Of a stretch of DNA of 64,000 bases, positions 57,362 through 64,000 are shown one piece after another. The notes below the pieces were generated by a model. That model saw only the letters and a list, made by a program, of their open reading frames with translations, was not told the origin of the DNA and ran no database searches. The position numbers and the translations under genes were made by a program. Origin of the DNA: Nocardia amamiensis (GTDB lineage: Bacteria; Actinomycetota; Actinomycetes; Mycobacteriales; Mycobacteriaceae); NCBI RefSeq assembly GCF_015477605.1, contig NZ_JADLQX010000029.1, positions 17,056 through 81,055 on the forward strand, written 5' to 3'. Position 1 is the stretch's first letter. Every line of letters begins with the position of its first letter.

Positions 57362-57381
57362 ATTTCAGTACATGTGGAAAT
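57362..57381. promoter_or_regulatory. TetR operator copy 3 (at hydrolase start)
   Basis: ATTTCAGTACATGTGGAAAT keeps the ATTTCA and GAAAT arms and the central CAT/ATG. It ends nine bases before the ATG at 57391, so binding would block transcription or initiation. This also argues that the longer open frame from 57349 is not the true gene start. Confidence 0.65.
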
Positions 57382-57390
57382 GAAGGTGTC

Positions 57391-59169
57391 ATGGCCCGAT
57401 TCAAGGCCTCTGGAGTGGAGCCCGGTCAGCGCCAGCTCAACGGACCGCAGACCACCGGTCGTCAGTACCGCGACCTGTCCCCGGCCGTCCACAGGACGAC
57501 CCGCGAGGACAATGTGCCCATCCCGGTCCGCGACGGCATCCAGCTCCTGGCCGACATTCACCGGCCCGACGCGGAAGGCAGGTTCCCCGCCCTCGTCGCG
57601 GCGGCCCCCTATCCCCGCCAGCTCCAGGACCTGGGCGCCCCCGCGGCCATCATCGAGGCCGGAACCAGCGATTTCTGGGTGCCGCGCGGCTATGCCCATG
57701 TCATTGCCAACCTCCGCGGCACGGTCGGCTCCGGCGGCGTCTACACCTTCTTCGACGAGCAGGAGCGCAAGGACCTGTTCGACCTGGTCGAGTGGGTCGC
57801 CGGGCAACCCTGGTGCGACGGGAACGTAGGCATGGTCGGCATCAGCTACTACGCCATGAGCCAGTTGGAGGCGGCCACCCAGCGCCCGCCACACCTCAAG
57901 GCACTGTTTCCCTTCAACGTCACCGTCCAGGTACGGGAAGCCGCCTATCACAACGGCCTGTTGAGCGAGGCCTTCATTACCCCCTGGCTCCATGCGCTCG
58001 GCGTCCTGTCCGCCCACGGTGACCGCCTATATCGCAAGGGCCTGTCCCGTCTCCTGCGCCGGTTCCTCGCCATCCCCGCCATCCACCGGCGGTTCAGCAA
58101 GAGCGACGCCGTCGAGGTGCACCGCCGCCTGGAGCAGGTCAGCCGCTTCCGCCACGACGCCCACCCGTGGAATGCCCTGCTCGAGGCAGTGGCCACCGAT
58201 CACCCCACCCGCGATGCGTGGTGGGACGAGCGTGACCTGACCGGACTGCTCGCCGACGTCGACATCCCTGTCTACCTCGGCGGCGAGTGGTCCAACGTCC
58301 CCCTCCATCTGACCGGCCTCTTCGAAGCCTGGGATGCCCTCGGCCACAATCCGCATGTGCGCATGGCCATGCTCGGTGACTACGGCCTGCCCTGGCCGTG
58401 GGAAAGCATGCACATCGAGGCCCTCGCCTGGTTCGACCACTGGCTCAAGGGACGAGACACCGGCATTCTCGAAGGCCCTGCCATCCGCTACTGGCTGCCC
58501 GGGGCCGAACAGTGGCGCACCGCCGACTCCTGGCCCCCGCCGGCCACCCACACCGCCCTGGCCCTCAACGCCGACGGCTCCCTTACGCCCGGCGAGCGTC
58601 CCGGCGCGCGCAGTTACGCCACCGACGGCGCGAACGCACTGCCCGCACAGCTGAGTTGGACCAGCGACCCGCTTCCCGGCGACATCGACATGGTCGGCCA
58701 CCCCGAACTACGGCTCACCGCCACCAGCAGCGCGACCGACACGGCATGGATCCTGCTCCTGCAAGACGTCGGCCCGGACGGTACGGCCACCGACATCACC
58801 CAGGGCTGGCTGCGCGCCGGCATGCGCCACATCGACGAGGACGCGAGTGAGACGGGCCGGCCCGTCCTCCCGGCGCGGGCGCAGATCCCTATCCCTCCGG
58901 GCGAGCCTGTCGGCTACCGCATCCCGCTGGTCGCCAACGCCCGCCGGTTCCAGCGCGGCCACCGCATCCGGCTGATCCTCACCAGCGACGACAATCGCAA
59001 GGACTTCCGGCCCATGCTGCTGTTCAGTCACGCGTCCGTCGGCATGGCGGGGGTCAACACGGTGCATTCCAGCTCACGCCTGCTCCTTCCGATCCTGGAC
59101 CGCGAACAGACGGGATGGCCTCCAGCCGCGACGAGGCCGCCCGCTCGTCCCGATCACTCCTCCCGGTGA
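57391..59169 (+). CDS. CocE/NonD-family hydrolase
   Basis: A 592-residue serine hydrolase of the X-Pro dipeptidyl-peptidase/cocaine-esterase group. An alpha/beta-hydrolase core has VPIPVRDGIQLLADIHRP, YPRQ with the oxyanion region, VRGYAHV-type RGTVGSGG, and the nucleophile elbow GMVGISYYA with the catalytic Ser near residue 152. A helical cap (about 190-280) and a C-terminal jelly-roll (about 390-570, ending NTVHSSSRLLLPIL) follow. The substrate is unknown; an ester or amide of a xenobiotic is usual. The ATG at 57391 has GAAGGTG upstream. It is probably repressed by the TetR protein. Confidence 0.88.
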   Translation: MARFKASGVEPGQRQLNGPQTTGRQYRDLSPAVHRTTREDNVPIPVRDGIQLLADIHRPDAEGRFPALVAAAPYPRQLQDLGAPAAIIEAGTSDFWVPRGYAHVIANLRGTVGSGGVYTFFDEQERKDLFDLVEWVAGQPWCDGNVGMVGISYYAMSQLEAATQRPPHLKALFPFNVTVQVREAAYHNGLLSEAFITPWLHALGVLSAHGDRLYRKGLSRLLRRFLAIPAIHRRFSKSDAVEVHRRLEQVSRFRHDAHPWNALLEAVATDHPTRDAWWDERDLTGLLADVDIPVYLGGEWSNVPLHLTGLFEAWDALGHNPHVRMAMLGDYGLPWPWESMHIEALAWFDHWLKGRDTGILEGPAIRYWLPGAEQWRTADSWPPPATHTALALNADGSLTPGERPGARSYATDGANALPAQLSWTSDPLPGDIDMVGHPELRLTATSSATDTAWILLLQDVGPDGTATDITQGWLRAGMRHIDEDASETGRPVLPARAQIPIPPGEPVGYRIPLVANARRFQRGHRIRLILTSDDNRKDFRPMLLFSHASVGMAGVNTVHSSSRLLLPILDREQTGWPPAATRPPARPDHSSR

Positions 59170-59262
59170 GCCCCGGCCGGAACGTGTGGCCTCACATACC
59201 CCTGTTCGCCGCGGCGCCTCCGCCCCGGCAAGACCGTCCCAACCTCTGATCGGAGTGCACTG

Positions 59263-59700
59263 ATGACCATTTCCTCCACCCGCCAAGCCAGCCCGAGCCT
59301 CCTGCGTTACGCATCCGCGATCGGCGGCGCCGTCCTGGTCACAGCTCTGCTGTGGGCCGCATCCCAAAGCCTCGGCGTCGAACTTCGCGTCTATACCCGC
59401 AACGGACAGCCGGCCCAGGTCGTCGGCCTGCCCCTCGCCCTCGGCAGCACGCTCGTCGTCTCGCTGCTCGCCTCGGCGACGCGGAAGTGGCTGGACCGGT
59501 TCACCGACCGGGCCTCGACCGTCTGGACCCGACTGGCCGTCACCGTGTTGCTGGTGTCGCTCGCGCCCATGGCGTACGTCCAGGCATCCGGCAGCGCCAA
59601 AGCCACGCTCGCCCTGATGCACCTGGCAGTCGCCGCCGTACTCGTTCCGCTCCTGGCCAGTGGAAGCGGCGCTCGGCCTGGAACGCAGCAGCACGCCTGA
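59263..59700 (+). CDS. small integral membrane protein (DUF6069-like)
   Basis: A 145-residue protein with four predicted transmembrane helices: about residues 15-36, 50-70, 86-106 and 112-132. A short extracellular loop VELRVYTRNGQPAQV lies after the first, with the pattern of DUF6069 actinobacterial membrane proteins. The ATG at 59263 has CGGAG eight bases upstream. It follows the hydrolase by about 90 bases and is probably co-transcribed. No function is known to me. Confidence 0.75.
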   Translation: MTISSTRQASPSLLRYASAIGGAVLVTALLWAASQSLGVELRVYTRNGQPAQVVGLPLALGSTLVVSLLASATRKWLDRFTDRASTVWTRLAVTVLLVSLAPMAYVQASGSAKATLALMHLAVAAVLVPLLASGSGARPGTQQHA

Positions 59701-59771
59701 AACAACCAATCGATCCGCTGAAGTCGGAGTGTGATCCGTCCGCGGCCCGGTACGTCGAAGGAGCCATGCAC

Positions 59772-59963
59772 ATGTCCAGCCCGCACGCCAACCTCGCCGC
59801 GAGCCTGGCGGACTCTGCGGCGCGCCCACCCCGACCGGCACCGCGATTCCTACCTACCCACCCGGATTCTGGAAACGATCGTGCTATCGGACGCCGAGAT
59901 GCCGACCCGATGCTGCACCCAAGCGAAGATTCCCATTCCGCCGCAGATTCGGGACCAAAGTAA
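59772..59963 (+). pseudogene. relic of an acyl-CoA synthetase N-terminus
   Basis: From an ATG at 59772 with AAGGAG upstream, the first 18 residues (SSPHANLAASLADSAAR) match the typical start of AMP-dependent acyl-CoA ligases, which continues HPDRTA. Here that continuation (HPDRH) appears in the neighbouring frame, so a one-base frameshift has occurred; no further ligase sequence follows. The frame ends at 59963. Confidence 0.4.
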
Positions 59964-60142
59964 TGCAATGCCGTGTCACAGTGCATTTCCCGGGCTGGCC
60001 GCCGATGCGCTACCGGGCCGATTCCGTAGCAGCGCACACTTTTGCGAAGGCAGCATACGAAATGGGAGTGGCAACAATTCAAATCGATCAGGATATGCGG
60101 GAAGCATTGCCGCCCATGCCTTGTCAGCGGCTCTGGCGATGA
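59963..60142 (+). CDS. possible small protein (59 aa)
   Basis: A 59-residue frame from the ATG at 59963 with a protein-like product: VTVHFPGWPPMRYRADS, AAYEMGVATIQIDQD, and a closing LPPMPCQRLWR. Composition and alternating strand/helix pattern are better than in the shadow frames around it, though GC at third positions is low for the genome and the ribosome site is weak. It lies between the ligase relic and the aldolase relic. I do not recognise a family. Confidence 0.4.
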   Translation: MQCRVTVHFPGWPPMRYRADSVAAHTFAKAAYEMGVATIQIDQDMREALPPMPCQRLWR

Positions 60143-60143
60143 A

Positions 60144-60236
60144 CTCCGCGAGGCCGGCAGGCGCGGGCTCGTCGGCGGACAGGAAGACATGATCACCGAC
60201 ATCGCCCCAGGCCTGACGGCCGCCCGGTACTCATAG
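60144..60236 (+). pseudogene. C-terminal remnant of a second 4-hydroxy-2-oxovalerate aldolase
   Basis: The last 30 codons before the stop at 60236 read LREAGRRGLVGGQEDMITDI and on to a short tail. The intact aldolase at 55182 has LLEVGRRGLVGGQEDLIVDI near its end. Nothing of the catalytic barrel is present. The remnant marks the far edge of the module that separates the two halves of the meta-cleavage cluster and shows that a second aldolase gene once stood here. Confidence 0.75.
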
Positions 60237-60259
60237 GGAAGGCCGTATGCCCGACTCGC

Positions 60260-60649
60260 TCACTGCCATTCGTAGGTGCCGCGACCGAGTGACAGTCGAA
60301 TCGAGACGCTGCCCTCGTTGAGGCGCCACTGATGCACAACGAAGGTTCGCAGACCCGCCGTGACGAAGGGATCCGCTGACGCAATGGCCGTTGCCTCTGC
60401 CTCATCGGAGGCGCGTAAGACCGTGACGCCCGATCCCGGGTTGGCGCCGGGGCCGCTGACGAGGGGGCCCGACAGGAAGACGAGGTGGCGTTCCTCCAGG
60501 TCCAGCAGCCAGGCGATGTGCGCCGGGGCGAGGGCGGCGATGTCCTCGGCGGTCGTCCCGTCTGCAGGGGTCGAGGTCACCATCCAGTAGTCCCGGCCCA
60601 GGAGCCGTGAGAGATCCGGAGCGTCGTGATCGGGAGGCAATGAATTCAT
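60260..60649 (-). CDS. YciI-like protein
   Basis: A 129-residue dimeric alpha/beta-barrel protein of the YCII-related group. It has IAWLLDLEERHLVFLSGPL in the core (the His and Asp of YciI-type sites may be in APAHIAWLLD), ATAIASADPFVTAGL, and a final FVVHQWRLNEG strand. YciI relatives often occur in aromatic-catabolic operons with muconolactone-like or lyase roles. I chose the ATG at 60649; one at 60673 overlaps operator-like sequence. It is divergent from the dioxygenase operon. Confidence 0.8.
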   Translation of the reverse strand: MNSLPPDHDAPDLSRLLGRDYWMVTSTPADGTTAEDIAALAPAHIAWLLDLEERHLVFLSGPLVSGPGANPGSGVTVLRASDEAEATAIASADPFVTAGLRTFVVHQWRLNEGSVSIRLSLGRGTYEWQ

Positions 60650-60658
60650 CCCAGAACT

Positions 60659-60720
60659 GTATGCAGTCTGCACTCAGTGTCAACAGAAACCTTGACAGCA
60701 AAAGTGCATACACATTACGG
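60659..60720 (+). promoter_or_regulatory. promoter with paired inverted elements before the dioxygenase operon
   Basis: A perfect TTGACA -35 element at 60692-60697 is followed after 17 bases by a weak TTACGG -10 at 60715-60720. TGTATGCA at 60659-60666 and its exact reverse complement TGCATACA at 60705-60712 flank the -35 box, a layout expected for a regulator that loops or covers the promoter. It lies between the divergent YciI and dioxygenase genes. Confidence 0.6.
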
Positions 60721-60836
60721 TCGGAAACAGCCGCCAGGACTGATACCACATGCGGACTCCTCGACCGAGCCGTTCGGGGCGCAATTCATTCGACCATCAC
60801 ATGACCCGGCCGCCACCCATGGAAGGAAGGTTCACC

Positions 60837-61379
60837 ATGCCGATCGCTGAACTCGGTCATTTCGGAGTTTTCTGCAATGACCTGGAGACCAGTACCGCGT
60901 TCTACCGCGATGTCCTCGGACTGACCGTCACCGACGAGGATCTGGATCTGGGCATGCGGTTCTTCAGTGCCCGACCGGACTTCGAGCACCACGAGTTCCA
61001 GCTCGTCGAAGGCCGGACCGTGGCACGCGCCGACGAGAACACCAAGCTCATTCAGCAGGTCTCGTTCCGGGTCAATCACCTGACCGAGCTGCTCGAGTTA
61101 CACCGCAGATTCATCGAGCACGATGTCGACTTCGACATGATCGTGACGCACGGCAACGCATTCGGAATCTACTTCTTCGATCCCGAGGGCAACCGGTGCG
61201 AGGTGTACTGGCAGACCGGGCTGCCCGCCCGCCAGCCATTCCTGGCGGCGATCGACCTCACCGAACCGATCGAGAAGCTGCTGGCCGACAACGCGTGGCT
61301 GGTCGCTCAGTACGGGGAGACCGGCTATCTGCAGCCGGGGCTGGTGAAGAACCTCATCCCGGACGCGATCGACTCCTGA
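60837..61379 (+). CDS. VOC-family (extradiol dioxygenase-like) protein
   Basis: A 180-residue vicinal-oxygen-chelate protein. The three probable metal ligands are His in ELGHFGVF, His in HHEFQL and Glu in GNRCEVYW. A C-terminal helical extension of about 40 residues (LLADNAWLVAQYG) is unusual for glyoxalases and is found in single-domain catechol dioxygenase relatives. The ATG at 60837 follows GGAAGGAAGG. It is the first gene of the upper aromatic pathway operon; it may cleave a catechol or assist the two-domain dioxygenase that follows. Confidence 0.82.
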   Translation: MPIAELGHFGVFCNDLETSTAFYRDVLGLTVTDEDLDLGMRFFSARPDFEHHEFQLVEGRTVARADENTKLIQQVSFRVNHLTELLELHRRFIEHDVDFDMIVTHGNAFGIYFFDPEGNRCEVYWQTGLPARQPFLAAIDLTEPIEKLLADNAWLVAQYGETGYLQPGLVKNLIPDAIDS

Positions 61380-61409
61380 CAGCGCGCGTCCGGCAAGAAG
61401 AGGAAACCC

Positions 61410-62318
61410 ATGATCACGCTGACCGACATCGCCTACGTGCGGTCAGGAGTCGCCGATCTCAGGACCGCCGCCGACTTCGCGACTCGCATCGTCGGTCTCG
61501 AGCTGGCCGGCGAGACAGAGCCGGGCGTCGCACACCTTCGCGCCGACTCCCGCCACCACTGTCTAGCTCTGGTCGAGGGGGTATCGGGGGTCCTTGCCTC
61601 CGGGTTCACCGTTGCCGACTCGGATGCGCTGGAGGCCGCCGAGAGCGATCTGGAGCGGGCTGGTTTCGTGGTGCGGCGTGGGTCGAAGCAAGAGGCTCGT
61701 TCGCGGCGCGTGGCCGAGTTCATCGGCTTCGACGACCCCTTCGGCAATCGCATCGAGCTGGTCAGCCAGCAGGAGACGATCACCCGCCCGGTCGCTTTCA
61801 CTCGGCCGGCCGGCATCACGGAGTTCGGGCACCTCTGTCTCGACGCCCCGGATGTGCACGAGGCCTACCGGTTCTGGAACGGGCACTTCAACGTCCGCGT
61901 ATCGGATTGGATCGGTAACGCCGCGTGCCTGATGCGGATCGATCCCGTGCACCACAAGCTCGCCGTATTCCAGGGTGAGAGCGCTGGTCTGTGCCATATG
62001 AACTTTCAGGTCGAGTCCATCGACGACGTGTTCCGTTCCTGGCACTTCCTGCAAGAGCACGACGTCCAGATCGAAATGGGTCCGGGTCGCCACCCGCAGT
62101 CGACAGCGGTGTTCCTCTACTTTCTCGGCCCCGAGGGTTTCACTTACGAGTACTCGTTCGGGGTGCGGCGCATCGAGGATGACGCGGCCTGGCGACCGCG
62201 CACGTTCGACCCGGACGAGCCGGGTTCGATCGATATGTGGCTGGGCCCGGTCAAGCGGGTCTCGACGCAGCGGCCGGCCCCGATGACCGGAACTGATTCC
62301 ACCCCAACGAGGAGCTAG
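61410..62318 (+). CDS. extradiol ring-cleavage dioxygenase (BphC-type)
   Basis: A 302-residue two-domain type I extradiol dioxygenase. The C-terminal domain carries the iron ligands, with His in FGHLCLDAPD (near residue 140), His in HHKLAVFQ and Glu in TYEYSFG, and the conserved second-sphere His in LCHMNFQV. It cleaves a substituted catechol meta to a hydroxyl, giving the substrate of the hydrolase encoded next. The ATG at 61410 follows GAAGAGGAAA. The closest characterised type is 2,3-dihydroxybiphenyl dioxygenase, but the true substrate is open. Confidence 0.87.
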   Translation: MITLTDIAYVRSGVADLRTAADFATRIVGLELAGETEPGVAHLRADSRHHCLALVEGVSGVLASGFTVADSDALEAAESDLERAGFVVRRGSKQEARSRRVAEFIGFDDPFGNRIELVSQQETITRPVAFTRPAGITEFGHLCLDAPDVHEAYRFWNGHFNVRVSDWIGNAACLMRIDPVHHKLAVFQGESAGLCHMNFQVESIDDVFRSWHFLQEHDVQIEMGPGRHPQSTAVFLYFLGPEGFTYEYSFGVRRIEDDAAWRPRTFDPDEPGSIDMWLGPVKRVSTQRPAPMTGTDSTPTRS

Positions 62319-62321
62319 CAA

Positions 62322-63173
62322 GTGACCGTCACCAGCGATCAGCTGACCGCATCGATCCGCGAGGTGGATGGGGTGCGCACCACCGTCATCGACACCGGGG
62401 AACCCAGCGGCGAAACCGCGCAGCCGCCGCTGTTGCTCCTGCACGGATCCGGTCCTGGTGTGAGCGCCGCGGCCAACTGGCGTCCCGTGCTGCCGTCCCT
62501 GTCGCAGACCCGGCGTGTCATCGCCCCCGACCAGTTGGGCTTCGGGGGCACAGCCACCGGTGAGCCGCGAACGTGGGGTCGGCAGGCGTGGACCCGGCAC
62601 GCACTCGCTCTGATGGACGAACTCGGCATCGAGACCTTCGACATCATCGGCAACTCGATGGGCGGGGCAATCGCCCTTTCGCTCTCGGCCGAGCGCCCCC
62701 AGGCCGTTCGTCGCCTCGTCCTCATGGGCTCGATGGGTGTCGCGATGGCGCTCCCGCAAGGTCTCGACACAGTCTGGAGTTATCGGCCAGGAATGGGGAA
62801 CATGCGTGAGATCATCGCGCTGTTCGCCTACGACCGAGGGCTGATCACCGATGAGCTGGTCGAGATGCGATATGCCGCAAGCGCCGAGCGCACCGTCGCG
62901 AAATCCTGGGAAGCAATGTTCCCCGAACCGCGCCAACGCTGGGTCGATGACCTGGCCCTGTCCGGTGCCGAGTTGGTCCAGGTGGCGCAGCCGACCCTCA
63001 TGATCCACGGGCGAGACGACCGGGTCGTGCCGTGGAAGGCATCCTCGGGAGCGTTGCTGGAACTCCTTCCAGACGTCCGGCTGCACGTGCTGGGCAACTG
63101 CGGCCACTGGACCATGATCGAGAAGACGACAGAGTTCCTCGGCGTCGTGGAACCGTTCCTGTCCGAGGCCTGA
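62322..63173 (+). CDS. meta-cleavage product hydrolase (alpha/beta-hydrolase)
   Basis: A 283-residue C-C bond hydrolase of the BphD/MhpC/HsaD type. It has LLLHGSGPGVSAAANW with the oxyanion glycines, nucleophile Ser112 in GNSMGG, Asp in HGRDDRVVP and His in GNCGHW. It splits the ring-fission product into a carboxylic acid and 2-hydroxypenta-2,4-dienoate, which the hydratase at 53384 consumes. The start is the GTG at 62322, three bases after the dioxygenase stop, behind AACGAGGAG. Confidence 0.9.
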   Translation: MTVTSDQLTASIREVDGVRTTVIDTGEPSGETAQPPLLLLHGSGPGVSAAANWRPVLPSLSQTRRVIAPDQLGFGGTATGEPRTWGRQAWTRHALALMDELGIETFDIIGNSMGGAIALSLSAERPQAVRRLVLMGSMGVAMALPQGLDTVWSYRPGMGNMREIIALFAYDRGLITDELVEMRYAASAERTVAKSWEAMFPEPRQRWVDDLALSGAELVQVAQPTLMIHGRDDRVVPWKASSGALLELLPDVRLHVLGNCGHWTMIEKTTEFLGVVEPFLSEA

Positions 63174-63193
63174 CCTGGCTGAGCCCCCGCTAG

Positions 63194-63310
63194 GTGCTCC
63201 GTCGCGGTGGCGAATTCGACGGGGTGCGGGTGATGCGGCCGGACACCGGCTTGCTGTACGGGATCACGTCGGAGACCCCGAAGGTGGCCGATACAGACCT
63301 GGCTTTCTGA
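63194..63310 (+). other. 38-codon open frame, possible gene tail
   Basis: A frame from a GTG at 63194 to the TGA at 63310 encodes GGEFDGVRVMRPDTGLLYGI and about 15 further residues. It has a protein-like composition and sits between hydrolase and ligase genes on their strand. It may be the tail of a lost gene. No family is recognised and no ribosome site is visible. Confidence 0.25.
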
Positions 63311-63342
63311 GCGGAAGTCATTGGAGAAATAGAGGAGTTCCG

Positions 63343-64000
63343 ATGTTCAGCACTATGCAGGACGAGCCTTTGTCGCTGGCGACGTTGCTGCGCTACGCAT
63401 CGACGTTCGCCGGGGATTCCACCGTGTCCACCTGGACCGGTACCGGCGTGCGCACCATGACCTACCGTGAGGTCGGCACCGAGTCGGCGCGGTTGGCGAA
63501 CGCGCTGCGTGGGTTGGGGGTCGGGGTCGGCGATCGGGTCGGCACGTTCATGTGGAACAACAACGAGCACTTGGTCGCCTATATCGCGGTGCCGGCGATG
63601 GGTGCGGTGCTGCATGCGCTGAACATCAGGCTGTTCCCCGAACAGGTGGTGTATGTGGCCAATCACGCCGAAGACCAGGTGGTGCTGGTGGACGGCACGC
63701 TGGTGCCGCTGTTCGGTCAGATCCTTCCGCATCTGACCACGGTCCGGCACGTGATCGTGGTCAACGGTGACGCGGCCACACTGACCGCGCCCGAGGGCGT
63801 GGCGGTGCACTCCTACCCCGAACTGCTGGCCGCGCAGCCGGAGGTCTACGACTTTCCCGTGATCGACGAGCGTTCGGCCGCCGCCATGTGCTACACCTCG
63901 GGCACCACGGGCGACCCGAAGGGCGTGGTGTACTCGCACCGCTCCAACTGGCTGCACGCGATGCAGGTCAGCGCGAACAACGGGATGGGCCTGTTCGAAA
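63343..64000 (+). CDS. AMP-dependent acyl-CoA synthetase (partial, 3' end outside window)
   Basis: The first 219 residues of an acyl-adenylate-forming ligase. It begins with MTYREVGTESARLANALRGL and has MWNNNEHLVAYIAVPAMGAV and the phosphate-binding loop YTSGTTGDPKGVVYSHR near residue 190. It resembles medium- or long-chain FadD proteins (GTTGDPKG rather than GNPKG). In this operon it would activate the carboxylic acid released by the C-C hydrolase, or a side chain of the aromatic substrate. The ATG at 63343 follows AGAGGAG. Confidence 0.88.
   Translation, partial: MFSTMQDEPLSLATLLRYASTFAGDSTVSTWTGTGVRTMTYREVGTESARLANALRGLGVGVGDRVGTFMWNNNEHLVAYIAVPAMGAVLHALNIRLFPEQVVYVANHAEDQVVLVDGTLVPLFGQILPHLTTVRHVIVVNGDAATLTAPEGVAVHSYPELLAAQPEVYDFPVIDERSAAAMCYTSGTTGDPKGVVYSHRSNWLHAMQVSANNGMGLFE

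Overview
The window looks like chromosomal DNA of a high-GC actinomycete. Nocardia or a close relative is the best guess, from the codon bias, the many GTG starts with four-base overlaps, the XRE/DUF397 pair, the ECF41 sigma factor and the actinobacterial type of aromatic catabolism. It is mostly accessory DNA in four blocks.

(1) 1-24 kb, defence-rich. A complete minus-strand type 2 BREX (Pgl) operon, pglW-pglX-pglY-pglZ-brxD-brxHI, fills 1-16855 with every junction overlapping or abutting; brxHI runs off the left edge. Upstream lie an XRE regulator with its DUF397 partner, two small actinobacterial proteins, a membrane protein, and a large SF1 helicase with a C-terminal DUF2726-like nuclease domain. 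A truncated alpha/beta-hydrolase sits directly after the helicase stop.

(2) 24-40 kb, specialised metabolism. A lipoprotein hydrolase and an unusual sensor pair (intact histidine kinase plus degenerate kinase) with a LuxR-type response regulator precede an operon of dpgA-dpgB-dpgC-dpgD, a benzoylformate-decarboxylase-like ThDP enzyme, a CerJ/DpsC-type KASIII acyltransferase and a one-module KS-AT-DH-ACP synthase of orsellinate type. The Dpg enzymes should make 3,5-dihydroxyphenylglyoxylate. The aminotransferase (HpgT) that would turn it into dihydroxyphenylglycine is absent, and an enzyme type that acts on arylglyoxylates takes its place. This looks like an undescribed pathway joining two resorcinol building blocks. 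A D,D-carboxypeptidase follows.

(3) 40-52 kb, mixed housekeeping and regulation. This block holds two glutamine amidotransferases, a tautomerase/HxlR divergent pair with a perfect inverted repeat, an FAD/NAD(P) protein divergent from a LuxR regulator with a 15+15 palindrome, an AraC regulator, a carboxymuconolactone-decarboxylase-like protein, two tandem paralogous membrane-anchored proteins, and an oxidoreductase/ECF41 sigma pair with a fitting promoter.

(4) 52-64 kb, aromatic catabolism. An IclR regulator and the lower meta-cleavage genes (hydratase, acylating acetaldehyde dehydrogenase, hydroxy-oxovalerate aldolase) are separated from the upper genes (two VOC/extradiol dioxygenases, C-C hydrolase, acyl-CoA ligase) by a TetR/CocE-hydrolase module. 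That module carries three copies of one operator and is bordered by gene relics: a transposase start, an acyl-CoA ligase start and a second aldolase C-terminus.
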